Assembly: GCF_002355475.1 (NCBI RefSeq)
Contig: NZ_AP014862.1
Span: 2,108,001 to 2,172,000 of the forward strand
DNA: 64,000 nucleotides
Source of the DNA: Pseudomonas furukawaii
GTDB lineage: Bacteria; Pseudomonadota; Gammaproteobacteria; Pseudomonadales; Pseudomonadaceae
Reading direction: 5' to 3'
Shown: piece after piece, positions 45,530 to 54,996 of the stretch
How positions within the stretch are numbered: position 1 is the first letter of the stretch
Layout of the letters: every line of letters starts with the position of its first letter
Program-made: the position numbers and the translations under genes
Notes under the pieces: generated by a model
Told to the model about the DNA's origin: nothing
Seen by the model: only the letters and a program-made list of their open reading frames with translations
The model's database searches: none

Positions 45530-45613
45530 AAAAAGGCGTCGCACCACCTGTCGCATTGCTGCGAAGTGACGCGACGCCTTTGTCGTGTAAGGGGGCAACC
45601 GCCTTTGGTTACC
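45530..45613 (-). promoter_or_regulatory. NasT-type antitermination leader of nasA
   Basis: First hairpin GGTAACC[AAAGGC]GGTTGCC (45613-45594) carries an A-N-N-G-N-N hexaloop. A terminator follows: AAAGGCGTCGC (45581-45571) pairs with GCGACGCCTTTTT (45542-45530) around an internal TCGC[AGCAAT]GCGA hairpin. The terminator arm AAAGGCGTC is shared with the nirB' leader. The second loop does not fit the consensus exactly. Confidence 0.75.
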
Positions 45614-45627
45614 GTCGATGTTCCATG

Positions 45628-45643
45628 AGCAAGAGCCGGGCCA
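45628..45643 (-). promoter_or_regulatory. Sigma-54 promoter of nasA
   Basis: Minus strand TGGCCC GGCTC TTGCT: GG and GC are 12 bases apart and the -12 box TTGCT is near consensus. The start would be near 45617, immediately before the first leader hairpin. The remaining 280 bp between this leader and the nasA ATG hold no gene that I can see. Confidence 0.75.
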
Positions 45644-45749
45644 ATCCACCGAAAGCCCCTGGCAGCGTGGGCCTGCCAGTCGAGTCGGCTGATCGGCCTG
45701 AGTCAAAACGGGGCGAAGGGGCTATCGCTTGCACCGAGACGGGGCCGGG

Positions 45750-46193
45750 TCAGTCCAGCCAGTTCACCCGGGGGAAGGTAGTGCGGAAGCTCTCCGGCAT
45801 GGGGACCACCCGTGAATGCCGGTAGTTGAAGAAGACGAAGCCCGACTTGGCCATGGCCACCAGGGTGCCGTCGGCGGGGCGGCTGATGCGGAAGGTGATG
45901 TCGCCGCCGTATTTGTTGAAGTCCATGACGCCTACCTCGAACAGCAACTGGTCGCGGGCGTGGGCCTCGGCGCGGTAGGTGGTGGCCAGGTCGGTGACGA
46001 TGATCCCGGTGCCGTCATCGGCCGTTTCGCGGATACCGAACGCATAGAGGAAGCGCGCCCGGGCCTCCGAGATCATGGAAATCATGGAGTCGTTGCCGAG
46101 GTGGTTCGCGCCGTTGATATCGGTGACGCGAACGGTCAGGTGGGTCGAGTAGCAGTACTGGTCTTCGGGGAAGTTCAGGGTCAGGCGGGCCAT
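45750..46193 (-). CDS. Hotdog-fold acyl-CoA thioesterase
   Basis: A 147-residue hotdog protein of the 4-hydroxybenzoyl-CoA thioesterase type. VRVTDINGANHLGNDSMISMISEAR contains the helix with the conserved Asn/His and Glu/Ser residues, although the usual catalytic Asp in the D-x-x-x-H-N pattern is seen here as D-I-N-G-A-N-H. The ATG at 46193 fits the fold; the frame is open 18 codons further. Substrate unknown; adjacent to a polysaccharide-lyase gene with the same orientation. Confidence 0.8.
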   Translation of the reverse strand: MARLTLNFPEDQYCYSTHLTVRVTDINGANHLGNDSMISMISEARARFLYAFGIRETADDGTGIIVTDLATTYRAEAHARDQLLFEVGVMDFNKYGGDITFRISRPADGTLVAMAKSGFVFFNYRHSRVVPMPESFRTTFPRVNWLD

Positions 46194-46271
46194 GGGATTC
46201 TCGAGGAGCGGGAGGCGGGCGCCGATTCTACTCTCGTCGCCGGGCATCGCCCGTCATTCCACGCCTGAATC

Positions 46272-46958
46272 TCAGCGGTGCAGGCTGTTCAGCCAGTAGA
46301 AGGTGACCCGGCCGCCCTCGTTGGTCGGTCCCGTGTTGTCCTGAATGTAGGCCCCGGCCTTGAAATAGAGCTGCTGCTTGCTCCAGTAGCCACTGAGTTG
46401 CCGATACAGGTTGCCGTCATCGCCCTTGCTGGTGATGCGGATGCCCAGCTTGCCCGAGGGAGTGATGCGCAGATCGTAGCCAAAGCGCTCCCCCAGATCG
46501 ACGTTCTCGGCCAGGAGGATGTTCTCCACTTCCTTGTCCCCGGGGCGCTTGCGCAACAGTGCCTCGATCCGCCCATTTCCCCTCAGGTAATGGTACTGGA
46601 GCTTGAGCAATGGGTCGTTCTCACTGCCGGGCTCGTCCTTGCTGTGAATCTGGCCGATGACGATCTTGTTCCTGCTGGGCACCTGCTGTACCGAGAGGAC
46701 GGCGCTGAGGTAGCTGTCGGCGCTGGCGTGATACCAGTAGGAGAGGGTCCCGTCGGCCTGGGTTTCGCGAAGTTCGGTGCGCGGATAGCTGGCGTCTTCG
46801 GTGCGCGAGCCGTTCACCGGTACCCAGAAACTGATGCTGCCATCGGCGTTGCGGCGGAAGTACTGGCTTTCATAGCCATTGTTCAGCCGGTCTGTGGTGA
46901 TGAGGGTCGCCGAATCGGTTGCCGGTACGGTGAGATTCCAGGTGCTGAGATCTATCAC
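46272..46958 (-). CDS. Polysaccharide lyase family 7 (alginate lyase-like) protein
   Basis: A 228-residue PL7 beta-jelly-roll protein. The three PL7 active-site segments are present: SYPRTELRET, VIGQIHSKDE and YFKAGAYIQ. It should cleave alginate or a related polyuronate by beta-elimination. No signal peptide is visible from the GTG start at 46958, so it may act in the cytoplasm or be exported by another route. A perfect 14-bp palindrome lies about 83 bp upstream. P. aeruginosa has a homologue near nasA-nasT. Confidence 0.9.
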   Translation of the reverse strand: MIDLSTWNLTVPATDSATLITTDRLNNGYESQYFRRNADGSISFWVPVNGSRTEDASYPRTELRETQADGTLSYWYHASADSYLSAVLSVQQVPSRNKIVIGQIHSKDEPGSENDPLLKLQYHYLRGNGRIEALLRKRPGDKEVENILLAENVDLGERFGYDLRITPSGKLGIRITSKGDDGNLYRQLSGYWSKQQLYFKAGAYIQDNTGPTNEGGRVTFYWLNSLHR

Positions 46959-47040
46959 GGGCTGTCCATATTGAGAAAAACAGGTGCAGCTTCGTGTCTG
47001 TGGCGGGCGCTAAAGTTCCGGATCGGGCAGAGGATTTCGA

Positions 47041-47054
47041 GGTACTTAAGTACC
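47041..47054. promoter_or_regulatory. Perfect 14-bp palindrome upstream of the PL7 gene
   Basis: GGTACTTAAGTACC reads the same on both strands and lies 83 bp upstream of the PL7 start, in the 210-bp gap to the next gene. It resembles a dimeric repressor site. The regulator is unknown. Confidence 0.45.
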
Positions 47055-47168
47055 TGATCGGCAGTCGGAGCGACTGGGGGGGAAGTGGTGGAAGTTGTGG
47101 CGGCGAGTTGCGATGGGAGTATGGAAACTTTCGCTTCCCTAACCCGGGCATCCCTGCCCGGTCGTCTC

Positions 47169-47828
47169 TTACAGGGAGGCGAGTGCGGGGCTCACTCGGG
47201 AGGGAGTGAGTGTTTCAGCACGGTTGCTCGCCCACTTCACCAGCAGCGTCATCGCAATGAAGCCGAGGCAGATGAACAGCGGGTAGGCGAACATGATTTC
47301 GCCCAGGGAGTACTTCCAGCTCAGGGGACGGGCAATGCCCAGCATGGCCCCATAGAACCAGGAGACACCCGAGACGACGCCCGCGAACACCGCAAGGGTC
47401 CGGGCATTCACTTCCATTTTCACCAGCGAGCCGGCCTTGGTGATGGCAGGCAGTACAGCGCTGTGGAGCAGGAAGCCGTTAACGGTCAACAGTGTAACGA
47501 CCAGGAACTTGGCCTGGAGTTTGGGGTTGAGGAAATACACCGCGCCTTTGACAGAGTAGTCCAGCAGTACGATACCTATCCCTGTTACCCAGAGTGCCGC
47601 AAGTGCAAGCAGTACAGTTTTCTTCAGCGCATCAAGATGGGTTTTGTCGCTATGGGCGGGGTCGTCCTTCCCGGTGATCAATTGCTTGATCATGGCAAAG
47701 TCGCTGGTAAGTACCAGACCAATGGCCACGCAGCAAGCGATCAGGTGGGCGTAGACGACACCCATGCGCATTAATTCCATGGTTGCTTCCTGTTTGAACA
47801 GGGAAGTAATGAGATGGTACAGCTCCAT
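47169..47828 (-). CDS. Multi-pass membrane protein, unknown function
   Basis: A 219-residue protein with about five to six hydrophobic segments (starting VVYAHLIACCVAIGLVL; later LALAALWVTGIGIVLLDY, FLVVTLLTVNGFLLHSAVLP, FAGVVSGVSWFYGAMLGIA, IMFAYPLFICLGFIAMTLLV). AGAGG before the ATG supports the start. Histidines in the first helix (YAHLIACC) and mid-protein (LLHSAVL) recall haem-binding membrane proteins, but this is not enough to name it. Its base composition is lower in GC than its neighbours. Confidence 0.7.
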   Translation of the reverse strand: MELYHLITSLFKQEATMELMRMGVVYAHLIACCVAIGLVLTSDFAMIKQLITGKDDPAHSDKTHLDALKKTVLLALAALWVTGIGIVLLDYSVKGAVYFLNPKLQAKFLVVTLLTVNGFLLHSAVLPAITKAGSLVKMEVNARTLAVFAGVVSGVSWFYGAMLGIARPLSWKYSLGEIMFAYPLFICLGFIAMTLLVKWASNRAETLTPSRVSPALASL

Positions 47829-48251
47829 GGTTTACCTCTTGTTGTACAAAGTAAGTTGGTGTGCTGATGCAGTAAGGGCACCGATTTGATTATTTACTCA
47901 TGGGTCTCTTTGGACTTTGAGTAGTGGTCAGGTTGCACTTTCATATCTCTTTATAGTTCATGTCTTCATAAGCGCTCCTCCTTTATCTGAGGCGAGAAAG
48001 TTCCTGCACGTGAACTTGTGCAAATGGAATCACTCCGGACTCAAGGGGATTAAAGACATGCGCGCCATCAACCGGCCATGGCGTAAGAACGGCGCGATGA
48101 AATCAGGCTTTCATGAGAGTGGTAGAGCGCTGATTTTGTTCAAAAAATGATCTGAAAGCCGACAGACGGCTTGGACGGACGTGCCATGCAAGGGTTTGAA
48201 AACCGGAGGAAACCTTGCCAGGCGGGCGTTTGCGGGAAGTTCCGGGAAGAG
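47829..48251. other. Gene-free AT-rich stretch
   Basis: About 420 bp between the membrane protein and alaC with clearly lower GC. An open frame at 47917-48150 has no ribosome site and no recognisable protein, so it is not called. AAATCAG (48100-48106) and CTGATTT (48130-48136) form a short inverted repeat. No promoter could be assigned with confidence. Confidence 0.4.
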
Positions 48252-48275
48252 GCGCCCTCCGTGACCGGAGGGCGC
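48252..48275 (-). terminator. Terminator-like hairpin after alaC
   Basis: Strong ten-base stem GCGCCCTCCG / CGGAGGGCGC with a TGAC loop just beyond the alaC stop; the following minus-strand sequence is only moderately T-rich (CTCTTCC). Confidence 0.6.
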
Positions 48276-48284
48276 GATCGAGCG

Positions 48285-49526
48285 TCAGGCCTTGCCGGCC
48301 TTTCGCCCCTTGGCCGGTGCGGTGGACTCCAGCAGGCCATCGGCGCGGAACATGCCCTTGATTCCGCGGACAGCCTGGCGAATGCGGTCCTGGTTTTCGA
48401 TCAGGGCGAAGCGGACGTGGTCGTCGCCGTAGTCGCCGAAACCGAGGCCGGGGGATACGCAGACCTTGGCCTCGGCCAGCAGCTTCTTGGCGAACTCCAG
48501 GGAGCCCAGGTGCGCATAGGGTTCCGGAATCTTCGCCCAGACGTACATGGAGGCCTTGGGGTTCTCCACCATCCAGCCGATCTCATGGAGTCCTTTCACC
48601 AGCACATTGCGGCGCTGGCGGTACTGCTCGGCGATGTCGAGGACGCATTGCTGGTCGCCTTCCAGCGCCGCGATGGCTGCAACCTGCAGCGGGGTGAAGG
48701 TGCCATAGTCGTGGTAGCTCTTGATCCGCGCCAGGGCGCTGACCAGTTCCGGGTTGCCCACCATGAAGCCGATCCGCCAGCCCGCCATGTTGTAGCTCTT
48801 GGACAGGGTGAAGAACTCCACCGCGATGTCCTTGGCGCCGGGCACCTGCATGATGGACGGGGCCTTCCAGCCGTCGTAGACGATGTCGGCATAGGCCAGG
48901 TCATGCACCACCAGGACGTCGTACTGCTTGGCCAGTGCGACCACGCGCTCGAAGAAGTCCAGCTCCACGCATTGGGCGGTAGGGTTGGAGGGGAAGCCGA
49001 GGATCATCATCTTCGGCTTGGGAATGGACTCGCGGATGGCGCGTTCCAGTTCGGCGAAGAAGTCCACACCCGGGATCAGCGGTACCGAACGCACCTGGGC
49101 GCCGGCGATGACCGCGCCGTAGATATGAATGGGATAGCTGGGGTTGGGGACCAGCACGGTGTCGCCATGGTCCAGGGTGGCCAGCATCAGGTGGGCCAGG
49201 CCTTCCTTGGAGCCGATGGTGACTATGGCTTCGCTTTCCGGATCGATCTCCACGTCGTAGCGGTCCTTGTACCAGCGCGAGATGGCGCGGCGCAGGCGGG
49301 GAATACCGCGGGAGGTGGAGTATCCGTGGGTGTCTTCACGCTGGGCGACCTGCACGAGCTTCTCGACGATGTGCGGCGGAGTGGCGCCATCGGGATTGCC
49401 CATGGAAAAGTCGATGATGTCCTCGCCTCGACGGCGTGCGGCCATCTTGAGTTCGGCGGTGATATTGAAGACGTAGGGGGGGAGACGGTCGATGCGCGCG
49501 AAACGGCGCTTGGCGTTCTCTGCCAT
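48285..49526 (-). CDS. alaC: Alanine-forming aminotransferase (AlaC-type)
   Basis: A 413-residue fold-type I aminotransferase that makes alanine from pyruvate with glutamate. The PLP-Lys motif is [39 protein letters not shown] near the N-terminus is typical of the AlaC/YfdZ group, and [14 protein letters not shown] holds the PLP Asp and Tyr. GAGGAAATC before ATG 49526 sets the start. The gene interrupts the run from the PL7 gene to nasT that I recall from P. aeruginosa. Confidence 0.9.
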   Translation of the reverse strand: MAENAKRRFARIDRLPPYVFNITAELKMAARRRGEDIIDFSMGNPDGATPPHIVEKLVQVAQREDTHGYSTSRGIPRLRRAISRWYKDRYDVEIDPESEAIVTIGSKEGLAHLMLATLDHGDTVLVPNPSYPIHIYGAVIAGAQVRSVPLIPGVDFFAELERAIRESIPKPKMMILGFPSNPTAQCVELDFFERVVALAKQYDVLVVHDLAYADIVYDGWKAPSIMQVPGAKDIAVEFFTLSKSYNMAGWRIGFMVGNPELVSALARIKSYHDYGTFTPLQVAAIAALEGDQQCVLDIAEQYRQRRNVLVKGLHEIGWMVENPKASMYVWAKIPEPYAHLGSLEFAKKLLAEAKVCVSPGLGFGDYGDDHVRFALIENQDRIRQAVRGIKGMFRADGLLESTAPAKGRKAGKA

Positions 49527-49656
49527 GATTTCCTCGGATACGTAAGCGCCCGGAACCGTCCGAGCGACGCTGGCCACCAGAAGTGACCTGGCGGCGAAGA
49601 TACGCCCGCCGCCGAGGCGCTGTCCAGCACAGTCGGCGGCCGGCGTGACAGAGCAG

Positions 49657-50235
49657 TCAGGGTCCCAGCATGTCGTGCATGGCGATGATCTGTTCCGCCA
49701 CCTGGATGAGCTTCTGCTGCCGGCTCATGGCTTGGCGGCGCATCAGCGTGTAGGCCTCTTCTTCGTTGCAGTTCTTCATCTTCATCAGCAGGCCCTTGGC
49801 CAATTCGATGCGCTTGCGCTCGGCCAGTTGCTGGTCGCGAGCGTTCAGCTGGGCGCGCAGGGCCTGGTCGCTCTCGAAACGGGCCATGGCGACATCGAGG
49901 ATGGGCTGCAGGCGGTCCACCTGGATGCCTTCGACGATGTAGGCGCTGACGCCGGCCTGGATGGCCTGGCGCATGACCTTGGGGTCGTGCTCATCGGTGA
50001 ACATGACGATGGGGCGTGGCTGGTCACGGGAGACCAGCACCACCTGCTCCATCACGTCGCGCCCGGGGGACTCGGTGTCGATCAGCACCACGTCCGGGCG
50101 CACGGCCTCGACCCGGGCGGGCAGGTCGATGGTCAGGCCGGATTCGTCGATCACCTCGAAGCCGGCCTCCACCAGGGCAGCCTTGAGCCGGCCGACCTTC
50201 TTGGCGGTGTCGTTGATCAGCAGGATACGCAGCAT
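49657..50235 (-). CDS. nasT: NasT, ANTAR-domain RNA-binding antiterminator
   Basis: A 192-residue two-domain response regulator. The receiver-like domain (1-120) has [16 protein letters not shown] at the phospho-acceptor loop; the C-terminal ANTAR domain (about 130-192) has [28 protein letters not shown]. NasT binds tandem hexaloop RNA and lets polymerase pass the leader terminators of nirB and nasA; NasS holds it back when nitrate is absent. It follows nasS by 18 bp. Confidence 0.95.
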   Translation of the reverse strand: MLRILLINDTAKKVGRLKAALVEAGFEVIDESGLTIDLPARVEAVRPDVVLIDTESPGRDVMEQVVLVSRDQPRPIVMFTDEHDPKVMRQAIQAGVSAYIVEGIQVDRLQPILDVAMARFESDQALRAQLNARDQQLAERKRIELAKGLLMKMKNCNEEEAYTLMRRQAMSRQQKLIQVAEQIIAMHDMLGP

Positions 50236-50253
50236 GTCGGCGATCTCCCGTGA

Positions 50254-51468
50254 TTACAGGGCCATGGCGCGGACATCGCCGGCCAGGGCGTGGATGGGGA
50301 AGCTGCGGGCGTAGCCGGCCGGATCGCTGCCGTCCCAGATGCGGCCATCGATCAGCGTGGCGCTGCGCGTCGGCTCCGGCACCGGGATACCCAGGGCTTC
50401 GGCGGCCTCGCGGTAGAGATCCAGGCGCTGGACCCGCTGGGCCACCGCGAGGTAGTCGGGGTCGTCCCGCAGCAGGCCCCAGCGACGGAACTGGGTCATG
50501 AACCAGACGCCGTCGGAGAGGTAGGGCAGGGTGGCACGTCCCTCGTCGAAGAAGCGCAGTGGATGGTCGTCCTGCCAGGCGTTGCCGAGCCCGTCTTCGT
50601 AATGCCCGAGGAAGCGCGGCTCGATGGCGGAAAGGGGCACGTCCACATAATCGCTGCCACTGATGAGCTGGGCGGTGCTGCGGCGGTTCTCGAGGCTGGC
50701 GTCGATGAAGCGGCTGGCTTCCAGCACGGCCATGGTGAGGGCGCGGGCTGTGTTGGGGTATTGCTCGACGAATTCCCGGGTCACGCCCAGCACCTTTTCC
50801 GGGTGGTCGGGCCAGATCATCTGGCTGGTGGCCAGGGTGAAGCCCTGGCCCTGCTCGACCGCGAGGGCTCCCCAGGGGCCGCCGGCGCAAAAGCCGTCGA
50901 TGCGTGCCGCCTTGAGGTGGGCCACCATCTGCGATGGCGGCACGACGACCGTGTCCACGTCCCGCAGCGGGTGGATGCCCTGGGCGGCGAGCCAGTAGTA
51001 GAGCCACATGGCGTGGGTGCCGGTGGGAAAGGTCTGGGCGAAGGTCAGGCGCGCACCGTTGTGGCGCACGTGATGGCTCAGCGCCTCGGAACGGGTCACG
51101 CCGATACGCTTCAGCGGCTCGGACAGGTTGATGGCCTGGCCGTTCTGGCAGAGCCCCATGAGGATGGCCATCCCGGCCTGGGGGCCGGCGATGCCCAGTT
51201 CGATGCCGTAGACCTGCCCGTAGAGGGCCTGTGCGGCATCCAGCTCACCGGAGAGCAGCTTGTCCCGCAGGGTGGCCCAGGAGGACTGGCGCCGCAGGTT
51301 GAGGGTCAACCCGTAGGGCTGGGCGAAGCCCTGTGTCGCGGCCACGATCAACGAGGCTGAGTCGGTCAGGGGCATGAAGCCCAGGTTGAGCATGCACTTC
51401 TCGGGTGCATCGCTGCCGGCCACCCAGGCTAGGGTGTCCGTGCGTGTGGTGTTCTGCTTGTCCGTCAT
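50254..51468 (-). CDS. nasS: NasS, cytoplasmic nitrate sensor
   Basis: A 404-residue protein of the NrtA/NasS periplasmic-binding-protein fold but with no signal peptide, as expected for the cytoplasmic sensor. LGFMPLTDSASLIVAATQGF begins the fold; FCAGGPWGALAVEQGQG and WPDHPEKVLGVTREFVEQ are typical. It binds nitrate/nitrite and then releases NasT. It is first in a two-gene unit with nasT. Confidence 0.95.
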   Translation of the reverse strand: MTDKQNTTRTDTLAWVAGSDAPEKCMLNLGFMPLTDSASLIVAATQGFAQPYGLTLNLRRQSSWATLRDKLLSGELDAAQALYGQVYGIELGIAGPQAGMAILMGLCQNGQAINLSEPLKRIGVTRSEALSHHVRHNGARLTFAQTFPTGTHAMWLYYWLAAQGIHPLRDVDTVVVPPSQMVAHLKAARIDGFCAGGPWGALAVEQGQGFTLATSQMIWPDHPEKVLGVTREFVEQYPNTARALTMAVLEASRFIDASLENRRSTAQLISGSDYVDVPLSAIEPRFLGHYEDGLGNAWQDDHPLRFFDEGRATLPYLSDGVWFMTQFRRWGLLRDDPDYLAVAQRVQRLDLYREAAEALGIPVPEPTRSATLIDGRIWDGSDPAGYARSFPIHALAGDVRAMAL

Positions 51469-51608
51469 CGTGGTGCCCGCCTGTCAGCAAAATGGCGCCG
51501 ATCCGGAGCGGCCGGAGCTGCCCGAAGTCGACGCCATCGTCATCAACCCGCTCCGCCGTTGGAGCGAGTATTGTCCAGGCGACTGAAGCAAGCGATATGC
51601 CAGGCTGC

Positions 51609-51636
51609 AAAAAGAAGCCCCGCCAAGAGGCGGGGC
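51609..51636 (-). terminator. Terminator after the small lipoprotein gene
   Basis: Minus-strand stem GCCCCGCC / GGCGGGGC with a four-base loop followed by TTCTTTTT. Confidence 0.85.
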
Positions 51637-51657
51637 TGGGCATGTCCGCGCGGCGGG

Positions 51658-51870
51658 TCAGCGCTCGATGATCTGCTTGACCTTCTGCGGCTGAACCTGC
51701 TGTTTGCGGCCTTCGCCGTCCTCGTATTCGAGCATGCCGGTGTCCTTGTCCAGTTCAGGCTTGCCGTCGCTGGTCAGGACGCTGCCGTCGTCGGTGATGA
51801 TCAGGTATTCACTGGCGCAACCGGAGAGTGCGGCAAGACAGATGGCGGCAAGTGCTGCCTGCTTGATCAT
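51658..51870 (-). CDS. YgdI/YgdR-family (DUF903) lipoprotein
   Basis: A small outer-membrane lipoprotein of 70 residues. The lipobox is LSGC after a short signal (MIKQAALAAICLAALSGC), and the mature part holds the DUF903 SH3-like motif EYLIITDDGSVLTSDGKPEL. GAGGAG upstream supports ATG 51870. Function unknown; proteins of this family are common stress-related envelope components. Confidence 0.9.
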   Translation of the reverse strand: MIKQAALAAICLAALSGCASEYLIITDDGSVLTSDGKPELDKDTGMLEYEDGEGRKQQVQPQKVKQIIER

Positions 51871-51942
51871 GGTATGGCTCCTCAAGGGGGATGGTATTCA
51901 CTTTAGCCAGACTTCGGGGGGCCGGGCATTGCGATGTATCAA

Positions 51943-51967
51943 GAAAAAGCCCCGCACGTGGCGGGGC
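51943..51967 (-). terminator. Terminator after acnB (minus strand)
   Basis: Stem GCCCCGC / GCGGGGC with a five-base loop followed on the minus strand by TTTTTC. Confidence 0.88.
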
Positions 51968-51986
51968 TCTTTGCTCAGCGCTTCAA

Positions 51987-54596
51987 TCAGGCCTGGACGA
52001 CCGGGATCTTGGCGTTGGCTGCAGCTTCCTTGTACTCGGCGATCTGGTCGAAGGACAGGTAGCGGTAGATATCGGCAGCCATGCTGTCGATGTTCTTCGC
52101 GTACTCCATGTACTCCTCGACGGTAGGCAGTTTGCCCAGGATGGAGGCAACGGCCGCCAGTTCGGCGGAGGCCAGGTAGACGTTGGTGGCGTCGCCCAGG
52201 CGGTTCGGGAAGTTACGGGTGGAGGTGGAGACGACGGTGGCGCCAGTCTGTACGCGAGCCTGGTTGCCCATGCACAGGGAGCAGCCCGGCATTTCCATGC
52301 GGGCGCCGGCCTTGCCGTAGATGCCGTAGTAGCCTTCCTCGGTCAGCTGGTGCTGGTCCATCTTGGTCGGCGGAGCCAGCCACAGGCGGGTCGGGATGCC
52401 GCCCTTGACCTTGTCCAGCAGCTTGCCGGCCGCGCGGAAGTGACCGATGTTGGTCATGCAGGAGCCGATGAACACTTCGTCGATCTTGTCGCCGGCCACG
52501 GTGGACAGCAGGCGGGCATCGTCCGGGTCGTTCGGGGCGCAGAGCACGGGCTCCTTCACGTCGGCCAGGTCGATCTCGATGACGGCGGCGTACTCGGCGT
52601 CCTTGTCGGCTTCCAGCAGGTTCGGCTTGGCCAGCCAGGCTTCCATGGCCTGGGCGCGACGCTCCAGGGTGCGGGCATCGCCGTAGCCTTCGCCGATCAT
52701 CCAGCGCAGCAGGGTGATGTTGGACTTCAGGTACTCGGCGATCGCTTCTTCCGGCAGCTTGATGGTGCAACCGGCGGCGGAACGCTCGGCGGAGGCGTCG
52801 GACAGCTCGAAGGCCTGTTCCACGGTCAGGTCGTTCAGGCCTTCGATCTCGAGGATGCGGCCGGAGAAGATGTTCTTCTTGCCTTTCTTCTCGACGGTCA
52901 GCAGGCCAGCCTGGATGGCGTAGTAGGGGATCGCATGCACCAGGTCACGCAGGGTGATGCCGGGTTGCATCTTGCCCTTGAAGCGCACCAGGACGGATTC
53001 CGGCATGTCCAGCGGCATGACGCCGGTGGCGGCGGCGAATGCCACCAGGCCGGAGCCGGCCGGGAAGCTGATGCCGATCGGGAAGCGGGTGTGGGAGTCG
53101 CCACCGGTGCCGACGGTGTCAGGCAGCAGCATGCGGTTCAGCCAGCTGTGAATGATGCCGTCGCCCGGACGCAGGGACACGCCGCCACGGGTCTTGATGA
53201 AGTCCGGCAGGGTGTGGTGGGTGTTGACGTCGATGGGCTTCGGATAGGCGGCGGTGTGGCAGAAGGACTGCATCACCAGGTCGGCGGAGAAGCCGAGGCA
53301 GGCGAGGTCTTTCAGCTCGTCGCGGGTCATCGGGCCGGTGGTGTCCTGGGAGCCGACGGTGGTCATCTTCGGCTCGCAGTAGGTGCCCGGACGGACGCCC
53401 TGGCCTTCCGGCAGGCCACAGGCGCGGCCGACCATCTTCTGCGCCAGGGTGAAGCCCTTGCCGCTGTCGGCCGGGGATTCCGGCTTCTTGAACAGATCGG
53501 AAGCGCCCAGGCCCAGTTCGGCACGGGCCTTCTCGGTCAGGCCGCGGCCGATGATCAGCGGAATGCGGCCGCCGGCGCGGACTTCGTCCAGCAGGACCGG
53601 GGTCTTCAGCTCGAAGGTGGTGACCACTTCGCCGCTGTCGTGGCGAACGACCTTGCCTTCATAGGGGTACACGTCGATGACGTCGCCCATGGCCAGGTTG
53701 GTGCAGTCGAATTCGATCGGCAGGGCGCCGGCGTCTTCCATGGTGTTGTAGAAGATCGGGGCGATCTTGGTGCCGAAGCAGAAGCCGCCGGCGCGCTTGT
53801 TCGGAACAAACGGGATGTCGTCGCCGAAGAACCACAGCACGGAGTTGGTGGCGGACTTGCGGGAGGAGCCGGTACCGACCACGTCACCGACGTAGGCGAC
53901 CGGGAAGCCCTTGGCCTTGACGGCTTCGATCTGCTTCAGCGGGCCGACGGAGCCGGGTTGTACGGGCTCGATGCCGTCGCGGGCCATTTTCAGCATGGCC
54001 AGGGCGTGCAGCGGGATGTCGGGGCGGGACCAGGCGTCCGGAGCGGGGGACAGGTCGTCGGTGTTGGTTTCGCCAGGCACCTTGAACACGGTCAGGGTGA
54101 CTTTCTCGGGAACGGCCGGCTTGGCCTTGAACCACTCACCCTCGGCCCAGGACTGCATCACGGCCTTGGCGGATGCGTTGCCTTTCTTGGCGCGCTCGGC
54201 GACGTCGTGGAAGGCGTCGAACATCAGCAGGGTGTGCTTCAGCTGCTCGGCGGCAACTTCGGCCAGCTCGGCGCTGTCCAGCAGTTCGACCAGGGTGGCG
54301 ATGTTGTAACCGCCCTGCATGGTGCCCAGCAGCTCGGTGGCGCGTTCTTTGGAAATCAGCGGGGAGGTGGCTTCGCCTTTGGCGACAGCGGAGAGGAAAC
54401 CTGCTTTGACGTAGGCGGCTTCATCGACGCCCGGCGGTACACGGTTGGTGATCAGATCGAGGAGGAAAGCCTCTTCGCCAGCCGGGGGATTCTTCAGCAG
54501 CTCGACCAGGCCTGCGGTTTGTTCGGCGTTCAGCGGCTGGGGCACGACGCCCTGGGCGGCACGCTCTTCTACGTGTTTGCGATAGGCTTCAAGCAC
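51987..54596 (-). CDS. acnB: Aconitate hydratase B
   Basis: TCA-cycle citrate/isocitrate isomerase with an N-terminal HEAT-like domain, a swivel domain and a C-terminal Fe-S catalytic region. The protein has 869 residues. Key segments are [43 protein letters not shown] and [14 protein letters not shown] (4Fe-4S Cys). The start is GTG 54596 (sequence [15 protein letters not shown]) with GAGGG upstream; the longer frame to 55004 is not used. A terminator follows. AcnB also works in the methylcitrate route of the prp cluster in some bacteria. Confidence 0.97.
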   Translation of the reverse strand: MLEAYRKHVEERAAQGVVPQPLNAEQTAGLVELLKNPPAGEEAFLLDLITNRVPPGVDEAAYVKAGFLSAVAKGEATSPLISKERATELLGTMQGGYNIATLVELLDSAELAEVAAEQLKHTLLMFDAFHDVAERAKKGNASAKAVMQSWAEGEWFKAKPAVPEKVTLTVFKVPGETNTDDLSPAPDAWSRPDIPLHALAMLKMARDGIEPVQPGSVGPLKQIEAVKAKGFPVAYVGDVVGTGSSRKSATNSVLWFFGDDIPFVPNKRAGGFCFGTKIAPIFYNTMEDAGALPIEFDCTNLAMGDVIDVYPYEGKVVRHDSGEVVTTFELKTPVLLDEVRAGGRIPLIIGRGLTEKARAELGLGASDLFKKPESPADSGKGFTLAQKMVGRACGLPEGQGVRPGTYCEPKMTTVGSQDTTGPMTRDELKDLACLGFSADLVMQSFCHTAAYPKPIDVNTHHTLPDFIKTRGGVSLRPGDGIIHSWLNRMLLPDTVGTGGDSHTRFPIGISFPAGSGLVAFAAATGVMPLDMPESVLVRFKGKMQPGITLRDLVHAIPYYAIQAGLLTVEKKGKKNIFSGRILEIEGLNDLTVEQAFELSDASAERSAAGCTIKLPEEAIAEYLKSNITLLRWMIGEGYGDARTLERRAQAMEAWLAKPNLLEADKDAEYAAVIEIDLADVKEPVLCAPNDPDDARLLSTVAGDKIDEVFIGSCMTNIGHFRAAGKLLDKVKGGIPTRLWLAPPTKMDQHQLTEEGYYGIYGKAGARMEMPGCSLCMGNQARVQTGATVVSTSTRNFPNRLGDATNVYLASAELAAVASILGKLPTVEEYMEYAKNIDSMAADIYRYLSFDQIAEYKEAAANAKIPVVQA

Positions 54597-54714
54597 AGTT
54601 TTACCCTCATCAGTGGCCCCGGAATGTCCAGGGCGCTCATCCAGGAATCCGCCGAACACATGCGCCGCACAGCTTTTTGGGCTGTCTGGCCAAGGTTTCG
54701 GCGGCCTCCATCGA

Positions 54715-54847
54715 GAAGCTGTTTTCAAAGTTTTACGCCGGAAGGAAGGCCTGATGAGGGCTGGCGGCGGACTACCCGGGGAGGGAAGCCCGGCGCCATT
54801 GTTTCCTGCCGGATCAACTGTGCTCGTGACGCTTTGAAAACAGCTTC
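54715..54847. repeat. 16-bp inverted repeat with 101-bp spacer upstream of acnB
   Basis: GAAGCTGTTTTCAAAG (54715-54730) is perfectly complementary to CTTTGAAAACAGCTTC (54832-54847). No gene is present in the interval 54597-54996. It is either two copies of one regulator site or a small non-autonomous element; no target-site duplication was seen at the ends. Confidence 0.6.
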
Positions 54848-54996
54848 CAACGGATATCGGCGCCTTAAATGGCGCGCCGATTCTAATGGAAAGCCTCGGC
54901 AAAGTTAAGACGGAATCCCCACTTCCATCGGGGTGACCCCGATTAGACAAAGGGCTAAGATGGCCGGCCCGTTTCACCTGCAGATTCCGCTTCTCC

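Noticed and set aside
47917..48150. 77-codon ORF in the AT-rich gap
   Set aside because: No ribosome site, no recognisable protein features, and an open frame is expected in a stop-poor stretch of this length.
51891..54908. 1005-codon open frame on the plus strand
   Set aside because: It is the antisense shadow of acnB, with repetitive G/V/H/D-rich composition and no domain; GC-rich codon use opens this frame.
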